Shown: one piece after another, positions 1 through 9,407 of the stretch
Numbering within the stretch: position 1 is the first letter of the stretch
Layout: every line of letters begins with the position of its first letter
Origin: Desulfatitalea tepidiphila
Lineage (GTDB): Bacteria > Desulfobacterota > Desulfobacteria > Desulfobacterales > Desulfosarcinaceae
DNA length: 64,000 bases
Direction of reading: 5' to 3'
Assembly (NCBI RefSeq): GCF_001293685.1
Contig: NZ_BCAG01000001.1
Location: 744,001 to 808,000, forward strand
Notes under the pieces: model-generated
Told to the model about the DNA's origin: nothing
Seen by the model: the letters and a program-made list of their open reading frames with translations, nothing else
Database searches by the model: none
Program-made: the position numbers and the translations under genes

Positions 1-2498
1 GCGGCGCTGGCGAATTGTTCTCCGGTGAGGCGCGTGACTTCGTGCCCCTGGCCATTGCCCCATGTGGGCGGATGGTATTGGTGTCCGTGATAGGTGCCGA
101 AGGGGTTGACACGAATGGAAAATTCGTCGTTCTCGGCATGGTGGCGCATTTTCAGGGGCGCAAAGGCGAAATTGGACAAGCGGCTGTTGTCCTTGGCCAC
201 GGCCATACCGTGCTTGCCCGAAACGATGCCCACATAGGATGCGGTGATATGGTTGTTGATGTTGTCCAGTGCAAGGTTGCGGGGGTCGTGTCTGAAGTAG
301 TCGAGTCGGTACTCGGTCTCCACCTCGAGGTAGTTTCGCTTGAGCACCTTTACAGGATCGTTCCGGGTCGCCCGCGGCGAAAAACGAATTTCCGCCGGGG
401 CCACCTCCTGCCATTGCATGTCGGCGGGCTGCGCGAGGCCGGGCTCACCCGCTTTGAACAGGTCGGCGCGTTCGGTGGCCAGGTAGGTGATCCGGCCCTC
501 TATCAACAGCCAGGGATGATCGGCGAGCAGGGTGAATCGATAATCCATCCACCCCGCTGCGCCTCCACGGGCAGACGGCGCCGGCATCGCGCCCTTCAGG
601 GATATCGAAGCCGACCGGCCATCCGCAGCGGGATGCAGCTGCTTCAAGACGGATACGGCCGTCAGCGGTCGCTGGTCATAGGTGAGGCGCGGAAGCAGGC
701 TGCCGCGGTCGGCCACGCGGACGCCCTCATGGTAGACGCCTTCGACCCCACCATGGGGTGTGAATCGTACTGTGATGTGACCATTGGCCAGTTCATCGAC
801 ATCGGCGCGCACAAGAGGCGGTACTGCCCGGCCGGTGTGTGCCGGGGCATCCCGTGTAAAGAGGTGATACATACCGTCCGTCACACCGCCATCGTTCATG
901 ATATACAGGTGGCGCCGTCTTGCACCGCTCGCGTCGACCCGGTCTCCCAGATCGATGGTCGGCAGCAGTGTGCCGTCGGGTCGGACCAGCACGATGGGGG
1001 CCCGATTCCGGAGGCCGGGCGGCGGTGTGACCTGCAGGAAGCGATGGCCGGCCGATGCCGCGCTGGGCGTCGTTTGAAGCACCATGAGAGTATCGTACCA
1101 CGTCAGATGCGCTTCCTTGAGAAGCGGTGGCGTCTGGTGTTCGAGGTGACGGTGAAGCATCGTCGCACACGCTTGGGCGATCTGGTCCGAGGCGCGGCTC
1201 AGATCGGCCATTATCCGGACCACCACCCGCTGCCGTTGGGGTGCCAAAAAGGGCGTTGCCATGCCGTAATTGGTAGTGGACAGGGCTCTGAGGCGCTGGA
1301 TGTCGGCGGCAGCGACCTGTCGTTCGATCGCCGCGCGCGCGGTGGGATCGGATATGAACGGCAGGGATTTCAAGGCCGCTGTACGCACCCGGCGACTGCG
1401 TTCGATTTCGGTCCATAAATCGGGAATGTCGGCCTTCTCCGCCCAGGAGTTGTATCCGTTGTAGCTGCCGTCCGCGGTATCCTGGCTGAATTCGACGGTG
1501 CCCACCGGCGGATGATCTTCCAGGTACGGCCCCAGGGTCGTGAATCGTACATATGGAAGATCGGCGACCTCTTCGATCAGACCGGCCAGGCCGTCGGTGT
1601 TGGGCAGCCAGCCCAAAGGCCAGGGCAGGTCGACACCCTGCCACAACTCCGAGTCGGCATCGTAATTGATGAATATCAGCGCATCCTGTTGGAATTCGCC
1701 GCCGGCTTGCAGGCGGCGCAGTTCGTGGACCCAATTTTTCAGGCTCACGTGTTCCACCAGGTCCCCGAAGTGGTAGGTCGGCACGATGACCATCTCTTCC
1801 AGGGTTTGGGGGTGGTGGTAGCGGATCGGATTGTGGGCTTCGACGCGGGTCAACCGGCGCGAAAAGACCCGGAAGGCGTCGAAAGGGGTCGCACTGTAAT
1901 AAAGGGCCGCGGCATGGATGCCGTGCCGTTGGTAGATCGAGAAATTGCCCGGTGTGGTCATCATCTCCTGAGGGCGCACGATGGGGGTATAACTGCCGAA
2001 GAGGTCCTTCACTCCGCTCTGCCAGGGGTTGGAGATGGCCCAACTTACGGCGTCTTCGAGCTCCTGCTCGGTCATGGCGGAAACCAGGCCGTTGTTGTAG
2101 GACATGAGAATGACTTCATCACCGTTGGATTGCACCCGCCTTCGAATGTCCGCGATAATATCGGGCGCGTACTTGGGGAGCAGTTCCTGCAGGGAGAAGA
2201 GGTTGTCGAAATCCCAGACGCCTTTGACGGGTATGCCTCGCGCGTTGAAGCGGTCCAGCGTGTCGATGATGTGGCGGATGATGCGGATGTCTTTGCCGAA
2301 GCCGCTTTCATCATTGGTGTCGTTGCGGAACGAGTGGTAGAGATTGACGTGGAAACCGAATGCGATATGGATCTGGTGGCCGCTTGGGGTGGCGGGACCC
2401 GTGGTGGCCGCCACGGCCAGAAGAATCGGCAAACCCATCCCGATCAGCACGAGGCCGCAGATGATCTTCCGATGGGTTTTTCCTCCGCCGTTCCGCAT
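1..2498 (-). CDS. Secreted glycoside-hydrolase-like protein (GH57/GH38-type barrel), 3' part outside window
   Basis: The frame is open from an ATG at 2498 to the window edge, at least 832 residues, so the C-terminus is missing. Residues 1-32 look like a signal peptide: MRNGGGKTHRK, then a hydrophobic stretch ending AVAATTG. The mature start, IHIAFGFHVNLYHSFR, and the following FDNLFSLQELLPKYAPDII resemble the N-terminal barrel of GH57/GH38-like polysaccharide hydrolases; this is family-level recognition, not a confirmed match. It would act in the periplasm or outside the cell. It is transcribed away from the OlsF-like gene behind a 230-base gap. Substrate unknown. Long frames on the opposite strand and in other frames here have shuffled Arg/Pro-rich composition and are shadows. 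Confidence 0.6.
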   Translation of the reverse strand, partial: MRNGGGKTHRKIICGLVLIGMGLPILLAVAATTGPATPSGHQIHIAFGFHVNLYHSFRNDTNDESGFGKDIRIIRHIIDTLDRFNARGIPVKGVWDFDNLFSLQELLPKYAPDIIADIRRRVQSNGDEVILMSYNNGLVSAMTEQELEDAVSWAISNPWQSGVKDLFGSYTPIVRPQEMMTTPGNFSIYQRHGIHAAALYYSATPFDAFRVFSRRLTRVEAHNPIRYHHPQTLEEMVIVPTYHFGDLVEHVSLKNWVHELRRLQAGGEFQQDALIFINYDADSELWQGVDLPWPLGWLPNTDGLAGLIEEVADLPYVRFTTLGPYLEDHPPVGTVEFSQDTADGSYNGYNSWAEKADIPDLWTEIERSRRVRTAALKSLPFISDPTARAAIERQVAAADIQRLRALSTTNYGMATPFLAPQRQRVVVRIMADLSRASDQIAQACATMLHRHLEHQTPPLLKEAHLTWYDTLMVLQTTPSAASAGHRFLQVTPPPGLRNRAPIVLVRPDGTLLPTIDLGDRVDASGARRRHLYIMNDGGVTDGMYHLFTRDAPAHTGRAVPPLVRADVDELANGHITVRFTPHGGVEGVYHEGVRVADRGSLLPRLTYDQRPLTAVSVLKQLHPAADGRSASISLKGAMPAPSARGGAAGWMDYRFTLLADHPWLLIEGRITYLATERADLFKAGEPGLAQPADMQWQEVAPAEIRFSPRATRNDPVKVLKRNYLEVETEYRLDYFRHDPRNLALDNINNHITASYVGIVSGKHGMAVAKDNSRLSNFAFAPLKMRHHAENDEFSIRVNPFGTYHGHQYHPPTWGNGQGHEVTRLTGEQFASA

Positions 2499-2729
2499 CA
2501 GTGTGCCCCGAATGCTTTCTGCACGCCTCCACGCAACGGCTGTTGCGACTTTCGACACGCAATGCCGGGCCGGGGGGTTGGCGCGCAGCCATGTGCGCTA
2601 ACAATTGCGTCATCATAACCTCATCGAAAACTAACACGACCGACAGGCCGGGGCAATGGCCCGGGGGTTGTATTGATCATTAATAAACCTACTGCTGCCA
2701 GGCGGATTTGCTTTCTCTTTTTAACAGGG

Positions 2730-4610
2730 TTATCCGGCCTGCCGCAAAACCGGCGCCGCCGGCGGCCGGGGTGCCGGGGCAGGGTCTGCTTCGGTGTCGG
2801 AGCTGTGATACGCCCGGAAAGCGGACAGGCCTTCGGCGCCCATGTAGCGGGCCAGGGTTTTGCGCTCCGTTTGCAGCAGATCCACGACGATAAGGCCGTC
2901 GAGCACCTTGCTGAAGTGTTTGTCGACGTTGAAGGCAAGCAGTTGCCCGCCTAAGTTCAAATACTGGCGCAGCAATACCGGCACCTCTTTTTGCGTCAGT
3001 TCGATGTCCGATACCACCGCTCCGATCTCTTTCAGGTCCTGAAAATGCAGATCCTGCAGCATTCTGCGGCAGCCGCGGATACGGACCGGTTTGAGCTTCG
3101 CCGGGTTCCGGGGCCGCACCATCATGGCCAGGTCGTTGGTCTGGGCGTGACGCAACAAAGTGGTGGCCATCAGGCGGCGGGAGAGATCGCTGTAGTCGTT
3201 GCTGATGCTCACCGGGCCGAACAGCATCCGGTAGCACGGATAGCGCGCCACGAAGGCGCCGATGCCTTTCCACAGCAACAACAGGGGGGAATAGGATTTT
3301 TGGTAGTCGGGGTGGACAAAGGAACGGCCCAGTTCCAGGGCCGGCCCAAGCTTATCGAAGAAGGCGCTGCGGCTGTGGAAAAGGGTGCTGGTGTAGAGGC
3401 CCTTTTTGCCTTGACGGGACAGAATCTGATCGGCCAGGCCGAGGCGGTACGCGCCTATGATCTGTTCTGTTTCCGTGTCCCATATGAACAAATGCGTGTA
3501 ATGCGTATCGAAGCGGTCCAGGTCGCAGGCCCGGCCGGTGCCTTCGCCTGCGAGACGGAAGGCGGTTTCACGGAGTCGGCCGATTTCGAGTAGAAGGTGA
3601 GGGATTTGCGTCGACTGGGCATGCCAGACGGCGAAGTTGCCGCTCTGTACCAGAAGCTGATCCCCTGGCAGCTGCAGCAGCTCGCGGCGGCACACCTCAC
3701 GGGGTTGGGGATCGGCCAGGGGGCGCCGTTGTTTGAAGCCGCGAAAAATGGCCGGGAAGGGTGCGCCGGCGCGCAAAGGCCGGGCATGGCCCATAACGTA
3801 GGTGCGGAACCTGAGGTACTTGAGCATCTGGTCGTCGCTGTAGTTCCGCAGCCAGCGGTGATGGATCAGATTGCCGATTTTCAGCTCAATGGGTTTTCCC
3901 TGCCGGGCCAGCAGTTCCCGGGCCAGCAGGGCCGTTCGTAATCGGGGATGGAACAGGCCGGCGAGATGGAACGGCCAACGGTTGCATCCCTTGAAATAGA
4001 CCGGTATCACGTTGGCGCCGGTGCGGCGGATGATACGGGCCACGAAACGATGCCAGGGCGGATCGGCGATTTCCGGGGACCGCAGGGTCGGATGGGACAC
4101 TTCTCCGGCCGGAAACACCAGGAGAAGGCCCCCGCTTTCGACCCACGCCATCGCCTCGCGAAGCGGGCCGATGTTGGACCGCAACGCTGTCCTGGTTTCG
4201 AAGGGGTCCACCGGTATGGTGATCTCGCGCAATTGGGGAATGCGGTTTAATATTGAGTTTGCCAGGATTTTGACATCCGCGCGGATGGTCAGCAACAACT
4301 CGGCCAGAACGATACCGTCCAACCCGCCGAAAGGGTGATTGGACACCACCACGCAAGGGCCCCCGGGAGGTATTTTTTGCGTATCGGCCGATGCGCAGGT
4401 GGAGCGAATTCCGAGCGCCTTCAGCAGGTGGCGCATGAACCCCGCGGGGTCGCGATGGTGTCGGATGGATTGGTATATGGCGCTGCAGCGCCGCAATCCG
4501 AGTAGATGTTCCAGGGCGCCGGCCAAATGGAAGCGGTTGCTGTTTTTCCTGTTCAATGCGGTGGCGGGGCAGATCGAAAATATATCCTGTTCCCGGATGT
4601 GTCGCTCCAT
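2730..4610 (-). CDS. olsF: Bifunctional acyltransferase, OlsF-like (ornithine lipid synthesis)
   Basis: 626 residues with two acyltransferase modules. Roughly residues 50-290 form a PlsC/LPLAT-type O-acyltransferase with the block VVSNHPFGGLDG (His-x5-Asp) and the later VFPAGEVSH motif. Residues about 330-560 form a GNAT-like N-acyltransferase (GAYRLGLADQIL, ELGRSFVHPDY), as in OlsB/hemolysin-type proteins. This order, OlsA-like then OlsB-like, is that of OlsF, which acylates ornithine and then the lyso-lipid to give phosphorus-free ornithine lipid at the inner membrane. The start at 4610 has AGGAGAG six bases upstream. It might acylate another amino acid; the substrate is not visible. Nearby glycosyltransferase genes and a Pho-box-like site fit a lipid-remodelling role. 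Confidence 0.72.
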   Translation of the reverse strand: MERHIREQDIFSICPATALNRKNSNRFHLAGALEHLLGLRRCSAIYQSIRHHRDPAGFMRHLLKALGIRSTCASADTQKIPPGGPCVVVSNHPFGGLDGIVLAELLLTIRADVKILANSILNRIPQLREITIPVDPFETRTALRSNIGPLREAMAWVESGGLLLVFPAGEVSHPTLRSPEIADPPWHRFVARIIRRTGANVIPVYFKGCNRWPFHLAGLFHPRLRTALLARELLARQGKPIELKIGNLIHHRWLRNYSDDQMLKYLRFRTYVMGHARPLRAGAPFPAIFRGFKQRRPLADPQPREVCRRELLQLPGDQLLVQSGNFAVWHAQSTQIPHLLLEIGRLRETAFRLAGEGTGRACDLDRFDTHYTHLFIWDTETEQIIGAYRLGLADQILSRQGKKGLYTSTLFHSRSAFFDKLGPALELGRSFVHPDYQKSYSPLLLLWKGIGAFVARYPCYRMLFGPVSISNDYSDLSRRLMATTLLRHAQTNDLAMMVRPRNPAKLKPVRIRGCRRMLQDLHFQDLKEIGAVVSDIELTQKEVPVLLRQYLNLGGQLLAFNVDKHFSKVLDGLIVVDLLQTERKTLARYMGAEGLSAFRAYHSSDTEADPAPAPRPPAAPVLRQAG

Positions 4611-4915
4611 GAATCTCTCCTATCCTTCAACGGTATCGATTAAAAGCGGGATTCGCCGACCCTTCGGCCGTGGGCGGATCGGTCCGCCTCGGGCCGCAGG
4701 CCGACCTTAAAATTATGTTGTGTTTGTATGCGGCTGCGGTGTGGGAATGATGAGAAATGGATGAGTTATTGGTGAGAAGGGACCCGAGTGGCGGCCTGGA
4801 TAGGGCGCAGTGCGACCACGGAACGGTCCGCTGCGGTCCGGCGAATCACATCGGCGTTCCAGCCAGATTCACTGATGTCGGATAAAGCGTTGCGACCGGA
4901 AGGGCGAAACTGTTT
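4611..4915. other. Intergenic, no gene seen
   Basis: 305 bases between the OlsF-like gene and the 88-residue gene upstream of it. No frame with a credible ribosome site was found. It contains GC-rich inverted segments (GGCCGTGGGCGGATCGGTCC region, 4668-4707) that may structure a leader or end the upstream transcript. Confidence 0.4.
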
Positions 4916-5182
4916 TTATTGTTCCAAGCGAGCCCGCTTGAAGGGCTGCAGGTTGAAGTGACGCGTGCGACGGGTTCGAACGCCGTGGCGCATGTAGAGG
5001 ATAAAATCTTTCAAGTTTTTGATATATTGTATGATGTCTTCACACTCATCGTCGCGGCACGTTTTATAATAGAGACGTTCCACCTCGGTGGCTTCCCTGT
5101 CGGCCATGTGGATGATCTCCTGGTACGAGTGGCCCATAGCTTTTTCAAAGAACTCGGCGATACTCAATGATGACGACAACAT
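4916..5182 (-). CDS. Small protein of unknown function, 88 aa
   Basis: ATG at 5182 follows GGGGGAG eight bases upstream, which decides the strand against a similar-sized frame on the plus strand. The product is soluble: an acidic, helical first part (AEFFEKAMGHSYQEIIHMAD, EVERLYYKTCRDDECEDI) and a basic tail (GVRTRRTRHFNLQPFKRAR). No family recognised. Two cysteines sit in CRDDEC. It lies about 105 bases downstream of a promoter-like element with a 7-4-7 direct repeat (5294-5325) and upstream of the OlsF-like gene on the same strand, so it may share that gene's regulation. Confidence 0.55.
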   Translation of the reverse strand: MLSSSLSIAEFFEKAMGHSYQEIIHMADREATEVERLYYKTCRDDECEDIIQYIKNLKDFILYMRHGVRTRRTRHFNLQPFKRARLEQ

Positions 5183-5500
5183 AGCAACATCTCCCCCAAC
5201 GGATCGGAGTCACTTCCGGTAGGCCTGTCCATTGGCAATTTTCCCAACGTCTTGATTAGACGACGATTCGGTGATTTCCTCAGAATGTCTGACTCTATAC
5301 CAAGGCAATGTTAGAAAAATGTTAGGACAGCGTGCCTCCTCACATAAAGCAAACCTGACGCTCATCCGTCCCTAACGATTGCGTACGATGAACGGGACAT
5401 TAGGATAGGGATTGTGCGCCGATCACATCGACGGGTTCAATCCCTGACGCAATGTCGAAAACAGCGGCGCTCAAGGATGCGCCATTTCAAGGACAATAGT
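5183..5500. other. Divergent intergenic region
   Basis: 318 bases between the leftward 88-aa gene and the rightward radical SAM gene. Apart from the Pho-box-like element at 5294-5325 it holds a weak rightward promoter candidate (TTGCGT about 5376, TAGGAT about 5400) and an in-frame GTG at 5414 that would extend the radical SAM protein by 29 residues. Confidence 0.35.
5294..5325 (-). promoter_or_regulatory. Pho-box-like tandem repeat with a -10 box
   Basis: On the minus strand the site reads CTAACATTTTTCTAACAT (5325-5308): two identical heptamers CTAACAT spaced by four T, an 11-base period. Eight bases further is TATAGA (5299-5294), which fits a -10 hexamer. Direct heptamers 11 bases apart placed over the -35 region are the layout of PhoB and other OmpR-family activator sites (E. 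coli Pho box CTGTCAT-N4-CTGTCAT); five of seven bases agree. It faces the 88-aa gene and the OlsF-like gene. The identity of the regulator is inference. Confidence 0.4.
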
Positions 5501-6793
5501 ATGCAACAGAATGGCTGGCGCCCGATCGCCAGGCGGATGGCGCAATTGGGCCGTAATCGCATTCCGACCCAATTGGTCATCCAGACCACCAACCACTGCA
5601 ATGCCACCTGCCCCCAGTGCGGCATGCGCCGCACGGCCCGGTTGCAGCGGTTCACCCTCTCGGATGAGACCATCACGAGAATTTTGGACGGATGCGCGGC
5701 GCGAGGGGTCCAGGCCGTTTCGTTTACCGGAGGCGAGCCGCTGATGCTGCTCGATCGCCTGGTCGAATGGATCCGCCACGCCGGACGAGCGGGCATTCCC
5801 TATGTCCGTACCGGCACCAATGGCTTTCTCTTTTGCGGGGCCGACCGGCCGGGGTTCAAGGCACGCATCGAACGCCTGGTGCACCGGCTGGCCGCTACGC
5901 CCCTGCGAAATTTCTGGATCAGCCTCGATTCCGCCGAACCGGACATTCACGAGCGGATGAGGGGGCTGCCGGGCGTGGTGGCCGGGATCCAAAAGGCCCT
6001 GCCGATTTTCCATGCCCACGGCATCTATCCATCGGCCAACCTGGGCCTGAACCGCCAGGTCGGCGGTGAGGACACGGCAAATCTGCGTCCCGACGACTAT
6101 TCACGACGAGCCGACTATCTCAACGCGTTTTACCATGCGTATGTCAGCGCCCTGGATCGCTTCTATCATTCGGTCAGGAAGTTGGGTTTTACCACGGTCA
6201 ACACCTGCTACCCCATGAGCATCAGCGCACGCGAACAGGAGACAGGCCTGAGCGCCGTTTATGCCGCCACCACCTCGGAAGATATCGTGCGGTATGCCGC
6301 CGACGAGAAGGCCGCCTTGTACAAAGCGCTGCTCGATACGATTCCGCGTCATCGCCATCACCTGCGCATCTTTTCGCCTTTGAGCGCCGTCTCCATGCTG
6401 CATCGCGCCTATGACGGCGGTCATGGAGCGGTGCGGGCCGCCGGCTGTCGCGGCGGGGTCGATTTCTTTTTCGTCGACGCAAAAGACGGCGATACCTATC
6501 CGTGCGGATACCGCGGCAACGAAAATCTGGGTAAGTTCTGGGAGCTGGATATGAAGGCCCGGCGGCCGGACCGGGATTGCCATCGGTGCGATTGGGAGTG
6601 CTTCCGGGACCCGTCTGAACTTTGCGCACCCCTGCTTCAGGCGTTTCATGCCCCCATCCGGCTGGTGCGGACCATGGCAGCGGACAGGGCCTATGCTCGC
6701 CTGTGGGCAGGCGATATGCGCTATTATCTGGCCTGCGATCTTTTCGACGGCCGCAAGCCGATGGATACACGACGGCTCAGCCGTTTCAAATAG
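5501..6793 (+). CDS. Radical SAM protein with C-terminal cysteine-rich region
   Basis: 430 residues from ATG 5501, chosen because AAGGAC lies seven bases upstream; GTG 5414 would add 29 basic residues without similarity. The radical SAM cluster motif is CNATCPQC (Cys33, 37, 40, CX3CX2C), followed by the glycine-rich SFTGGEPL. The C-terminal third has YPCGYRGNENLG and CHRCDWECFRDPSELC, resembling a SPASM/twitch auxiliary Fe-S site. The substrate is unknown. The gene stands just 96 bases before the PHP-GT4 fusion on the same strand, so the two probably form an operon and may modify the same glycoconjugate or lipid. Confidence 0.8.
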   Translation: MQQNGWRPIARRMAQLGRNRIPTQLVIQTTNHCNATCPQCGMRRTARLQRFTLSDETITRILDGCAARGVQAVSFTGGEPLMLLDRLVEWIRHAGRAGIPYVRTGTNGFLFCGADRPGFKARIERLVHRLAATPLRNFWISLDSAEPDIHERMRGLPGVVAGIQKALPIFHAHGIYPSANLGLNRQVGGEDTANLRPDDYSRRADYLNAFYHAYVSALDRFYHSVRKLGFTTVNTCYPMSISAREQETGLSAVYAATTSEDIVRYAADEKAALYKALLDTIPRHRHHLRIFSPLSAVSMLHRAYDGGHGAVRAAGCRGGVDFFFVDAKDGDTYPCGYRGNENLGKFWELDMKARRPDRDCHRCDWECFRDPSELCAPLLQAFHAPIRLVRTMAADRAYARLWAGDMRYYLACDLFDGRKPMDTRRLSRFK

Positions 6794-6889
6794 CGGCCGG
6801 CTTATCAAATTCTATCACAGCGCTAATCCTGCCTTAACCATTGCGGCGCTAAAAGCGATGCCATGATGAATCGGAAAAGGAGAGACACC

Positions 6890-9346
6890 ATGCGCATCGA
6901 TCTGCACGTACATTCCAAATTCTCGAAGAGACCCAGCCAATGGATTTTGAAAAAACTGGGCTGCCCGGAGAGTTTCACCGAACCGTTGCGACTTTACCAG
7001 ATCGCCAAGAGCCGGGGCATGAGCCATGTGACCATCAGCGATCACAATACCATCGACGGCGCCTTGGAGATCGCCCATCTGGACGATACGTTCATCAGCG
7101 AGGAGATCACCACCTATTTTCCCGACAATCAGTGCAAGGTGCACGTGCTCGCCCTCAACATCGACGAGGTCCAGCACCGGGAGATCCAGAAGGTCCGCGA
7201 AAATATCTTCGATCTGGCGCGTTACTTACAGGAGCAGAGCATTTTGGCCATCGCGGCCCATCCGCTTTACGCCATCAACGATCGTCTCACCGCCGGGCAC
7301 TTCGAGAAGATGCTGCTGCTTTTCGAGAACTTCGAGCTCAACGGCGCGCGCAATCCGCGCGAGAACCAGTGTATCCGGGAAGTTGTCGAGCAATTGACCC
7401 CCCGGCGCATGGAAGATCTGGCCGATCGTCACGACCTGGCCCCCATGCATGCGAGACCTTGGGAAAAGCGCCTGTGGGGCGGTTCGGACGACCACAGCGC
7501 CCTCCATATCGCCAGGACGTTTACCCGGATTACAGGCATCGATTCGCCCCGACACCTATCGGCTGGATTGAAAGACATCGAGACCCAGGTGGTCACCCAG
7601 CCGGCCACGCCCCTGACCATGGGACACAACCTATATGGCATCGCCTATCAGTACTACCGAAGCAAATTCAACCTGGGACGCTATGCGGGTAAGGATGTGC
7701 TCATGCAGTTTCTCGATCGCAGCCTCCAGGTGGACGAGCATGTCCAGCCGGGTCTCTGGGCCCGTCTCTATCTCCTTTGGCAGCATCGCCGCGAAAAGCG
7801 GGCCGGGATACCGGTTTGCGATTCGTTGATGACCCTGCTGCGCTACGAAACCCATCAGCTGATCCACGAGGATCCGGAATTTTACAACACGGATGCCTCA
7901 TCCAACGATTTCGTTGCGCGCGAAAAGCGATGGTTCGATTTCGTCAATCGGGCATCCAAGGGCGTCATGCTCCATTTCGGCAACCACCTGCTCGATCATC
8001 TCTCCGGGGCCAATGTGTTCAACATTTTTTCGACCATCGGTTCGGCAGGGGGGCTGTACACACTGCTGGCGCCCTATTTCGTGGCGTATTCCCAGTTCGC
8101 CAAGGACCGGACCTTCAGCGAGGGCATCCGCAGGCAATTCGTTACCTCGACCGATGCAAAGGCCCGGGAAGCATTCCGGTTCGCCCATTTCACCGATACC
8201 TTCTATGAGGTCAATGGCGTGGCCCAGACCCTCCAACAGCAGGTGCACTGTGCATTGAAGCATGGCAAAATCTATAAATTGATCACCTGCCATGCGGCGG
8301 AGGCAGACATCGATCAGCCCGGTGTTCGCAATTTCACCCCCATCGGGACCTATGAATTGCCCGAATATCCCGAGCAGAAGATTTTTTATCCGCCTTTCCT
8401 GGAAATGCTCTCATTCTGCTACGATGAGCAGATCGATCATATCCACCTGGCCACACCGGGGCCGGTGGGCCTGGCCGGTTTGGCCATTGCCAAGATCCTC
8501 AAGCTGCCAACCAGCGGCACATACCATACGGCCATTCCCCAGTATGCCCAGGTCCTCACCGGAGACGAAGCCATCGAAGACCTGGCATGGAAATACGTCC
8601 TCTGGTTTTACGATCAGCTCGACGTTATTTACGCACCGTCCCAAAGCACCAAAGAGGAATTGTGCGCCAAAGGCCTCGACCCCAGAAAGATCCAGCTCTA
8701 CCCGCGGGGGATCGATGTCGAACGATTCAATCCGGTCAAGCGCAACGGCATTTTCAAAACGAGGTTTCCACTGCCCGAAGGCACCCGGTTGCTCTATGTC
8801 GGCCGGGTCAGCAAGGAGAAGAATTTGCACCTTCTCGCCGAGGCTTTCAGGCGGATGGTCGCAAACGGCGAACCGGTACAGCTGGTCGTGGTCGGCGACG
8901 GTCCCTACTTAAAGGAGATGCAGGCCGCAATAAAGGGACTGCCGTGCTGTTTCACCGGATACCTGAGCGGCGAAAGCCTGGCCGCGGTGTATGCCTCGGC
9001 CGACCTCTTTGTCTTCCCCAGCAGCACGGATACATTCGGAAATGTGGTCCTCGAAGCCCAGGCATCGGGTCTTCCCGTGGTGGTGAGCGACCAGGGCGGG
9101 CCGTGTGAGAATATCATCGATGGCAAGACAGGTCTGGTCTGCAGGGCGGACGACCTGCAGAGCCTCATGGCCGCCATGCGGACCCTGGTGGGGGACCGTC
9201 AGCGGCGCCTGGAGATGGGGGCCGAAGCGCGAAAGTACGTAGAGGCGCGTTCCTTTGAAAACGCCTTTCTGCAGTTATGGGAGCTTTACCAATCCCAGGA
9301 GCTTCAACAGAATTCGGGTCGGTCGATGGAGTATCACGCCGCCTGA
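6890..9346 (+). CDS. PHP-domain phosphoesterase fused to GT4 glycosyltransferase
   Basis: 818 residues. ATG 6890 has AAGGAG seven bases upstream, so it is preferred over ATG 6863. Residues 1-210 are a PHP metal-dependent phosphoesterase: IDLHVHSK, ISDHNTIDG, AIAAHPLY, GGSDDHSALHIA. Residues about 260-420 are a helical middle of unknown family. From about 430 it is a GT4 (group 1) glycosyltransferase: FTDTFYEVNGVAQTLQ, then LLYVGRVSKEKNLHLLAEAF, VVVGDGPYLKEM, DLFVFPSSTDTFGNVVLEAQ, the nucleotide-sugar EX7E region. The enzyme probably transfers a sugar from a nucleotide donor in the cytoplasm, and the PHP part may remove a phosphate from acceptor or product. Same strand as the radical SAM gene. 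Confidence 0.85.
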   Translation: MRIDLHVHSKFSKRPSQWILKKLGCPESFTEPLRLYQIAKSRGMSHVTISDHNTIDGALEIAHLDDTFISEEITTYFPDNQCKVHVLALNIDEVQHREIQKVRENIFDLARYLQEQSILAIAAHPLYAINDRLTAGHFEKMLLLFENFELNGARNPRENQCIREVVEQLTPRRMEDLADRHDLAPMHARPWEKRLWGGSDDHSALHIARTFTRITGIDSPRHLSAGLKDIETQVVTQPATPLTMGHNLYGIAYQYYRSKFNLGRYAGKDVLMQFLDRSLQVDEHVQPGLWARLYLLWQHRREKRAGIPVCDSLMTLLRYETHQLIHEDPEFYNTDASSNDFVAREKRWFDFVNRASKGVMLHFGNHLLDHLSGANVFNIFSTIGSAGGLYTLLAPYFVAYSQFAKDRTFSEGIRRQFVTSTDAKAREAFRFAHFTDTFYEVNGVAQTLQQQVHCALKHGKIYKLITCHAAEADIDQPGVRNFTPIGTYELPEYPEQKIFYPPFLEMLSFCYDEQIDHIHLATPGPVGLAGLAIAKILKLPTSGTYHTAIPQYAQVLTGDEAIEDLAWKYVLWFYDQLDVIYAPSQSTKEELCAKGLDPRKIQLYPRGIDVERFNPVKRNGIFKTRFPLPEGTRLLYVGRVSKEKNLHLLAEAFRRMVANGEPVQLVVVGDGPYLKEMQAAIKGLPCCFTGYLSGESLAAVYASADLFVFPSSTDTFGNVVLEAQASGLPVVVSDQGGPCENIIDGKTGLVCRADDLQSLMAAMRTLVGDRQRRLEMGAEARKYVEARSFENAFLQLWELYQSQELQQNSGRSMEYHAA

Positions 9347-9407
9347 ACCTTCCTCTGAGATCCGGCCTTCTTCCATCAGAGGCAATTTCCGCTCGGGCCT
9401 GAAATCG

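Noticed and set aside
15-1418. Long plus-strand frame opposite the glycosidase gene
   Set aside because: No ribosome site, low-complexity His/Gly/Arg composition, and the minus strand has a signal peptide and coherent protein.
793-2043. 416-codon minus-strand frame
   Set aside because: Arg/Pro-rich shuffled sequence; it is another frame of the glycosidase-like gene on the same strand.
4919-5170. Plus-strand 83-aa frame
   Set aside because: No ribosome site; the minus-strand frame has a strong one and protein-like composition.
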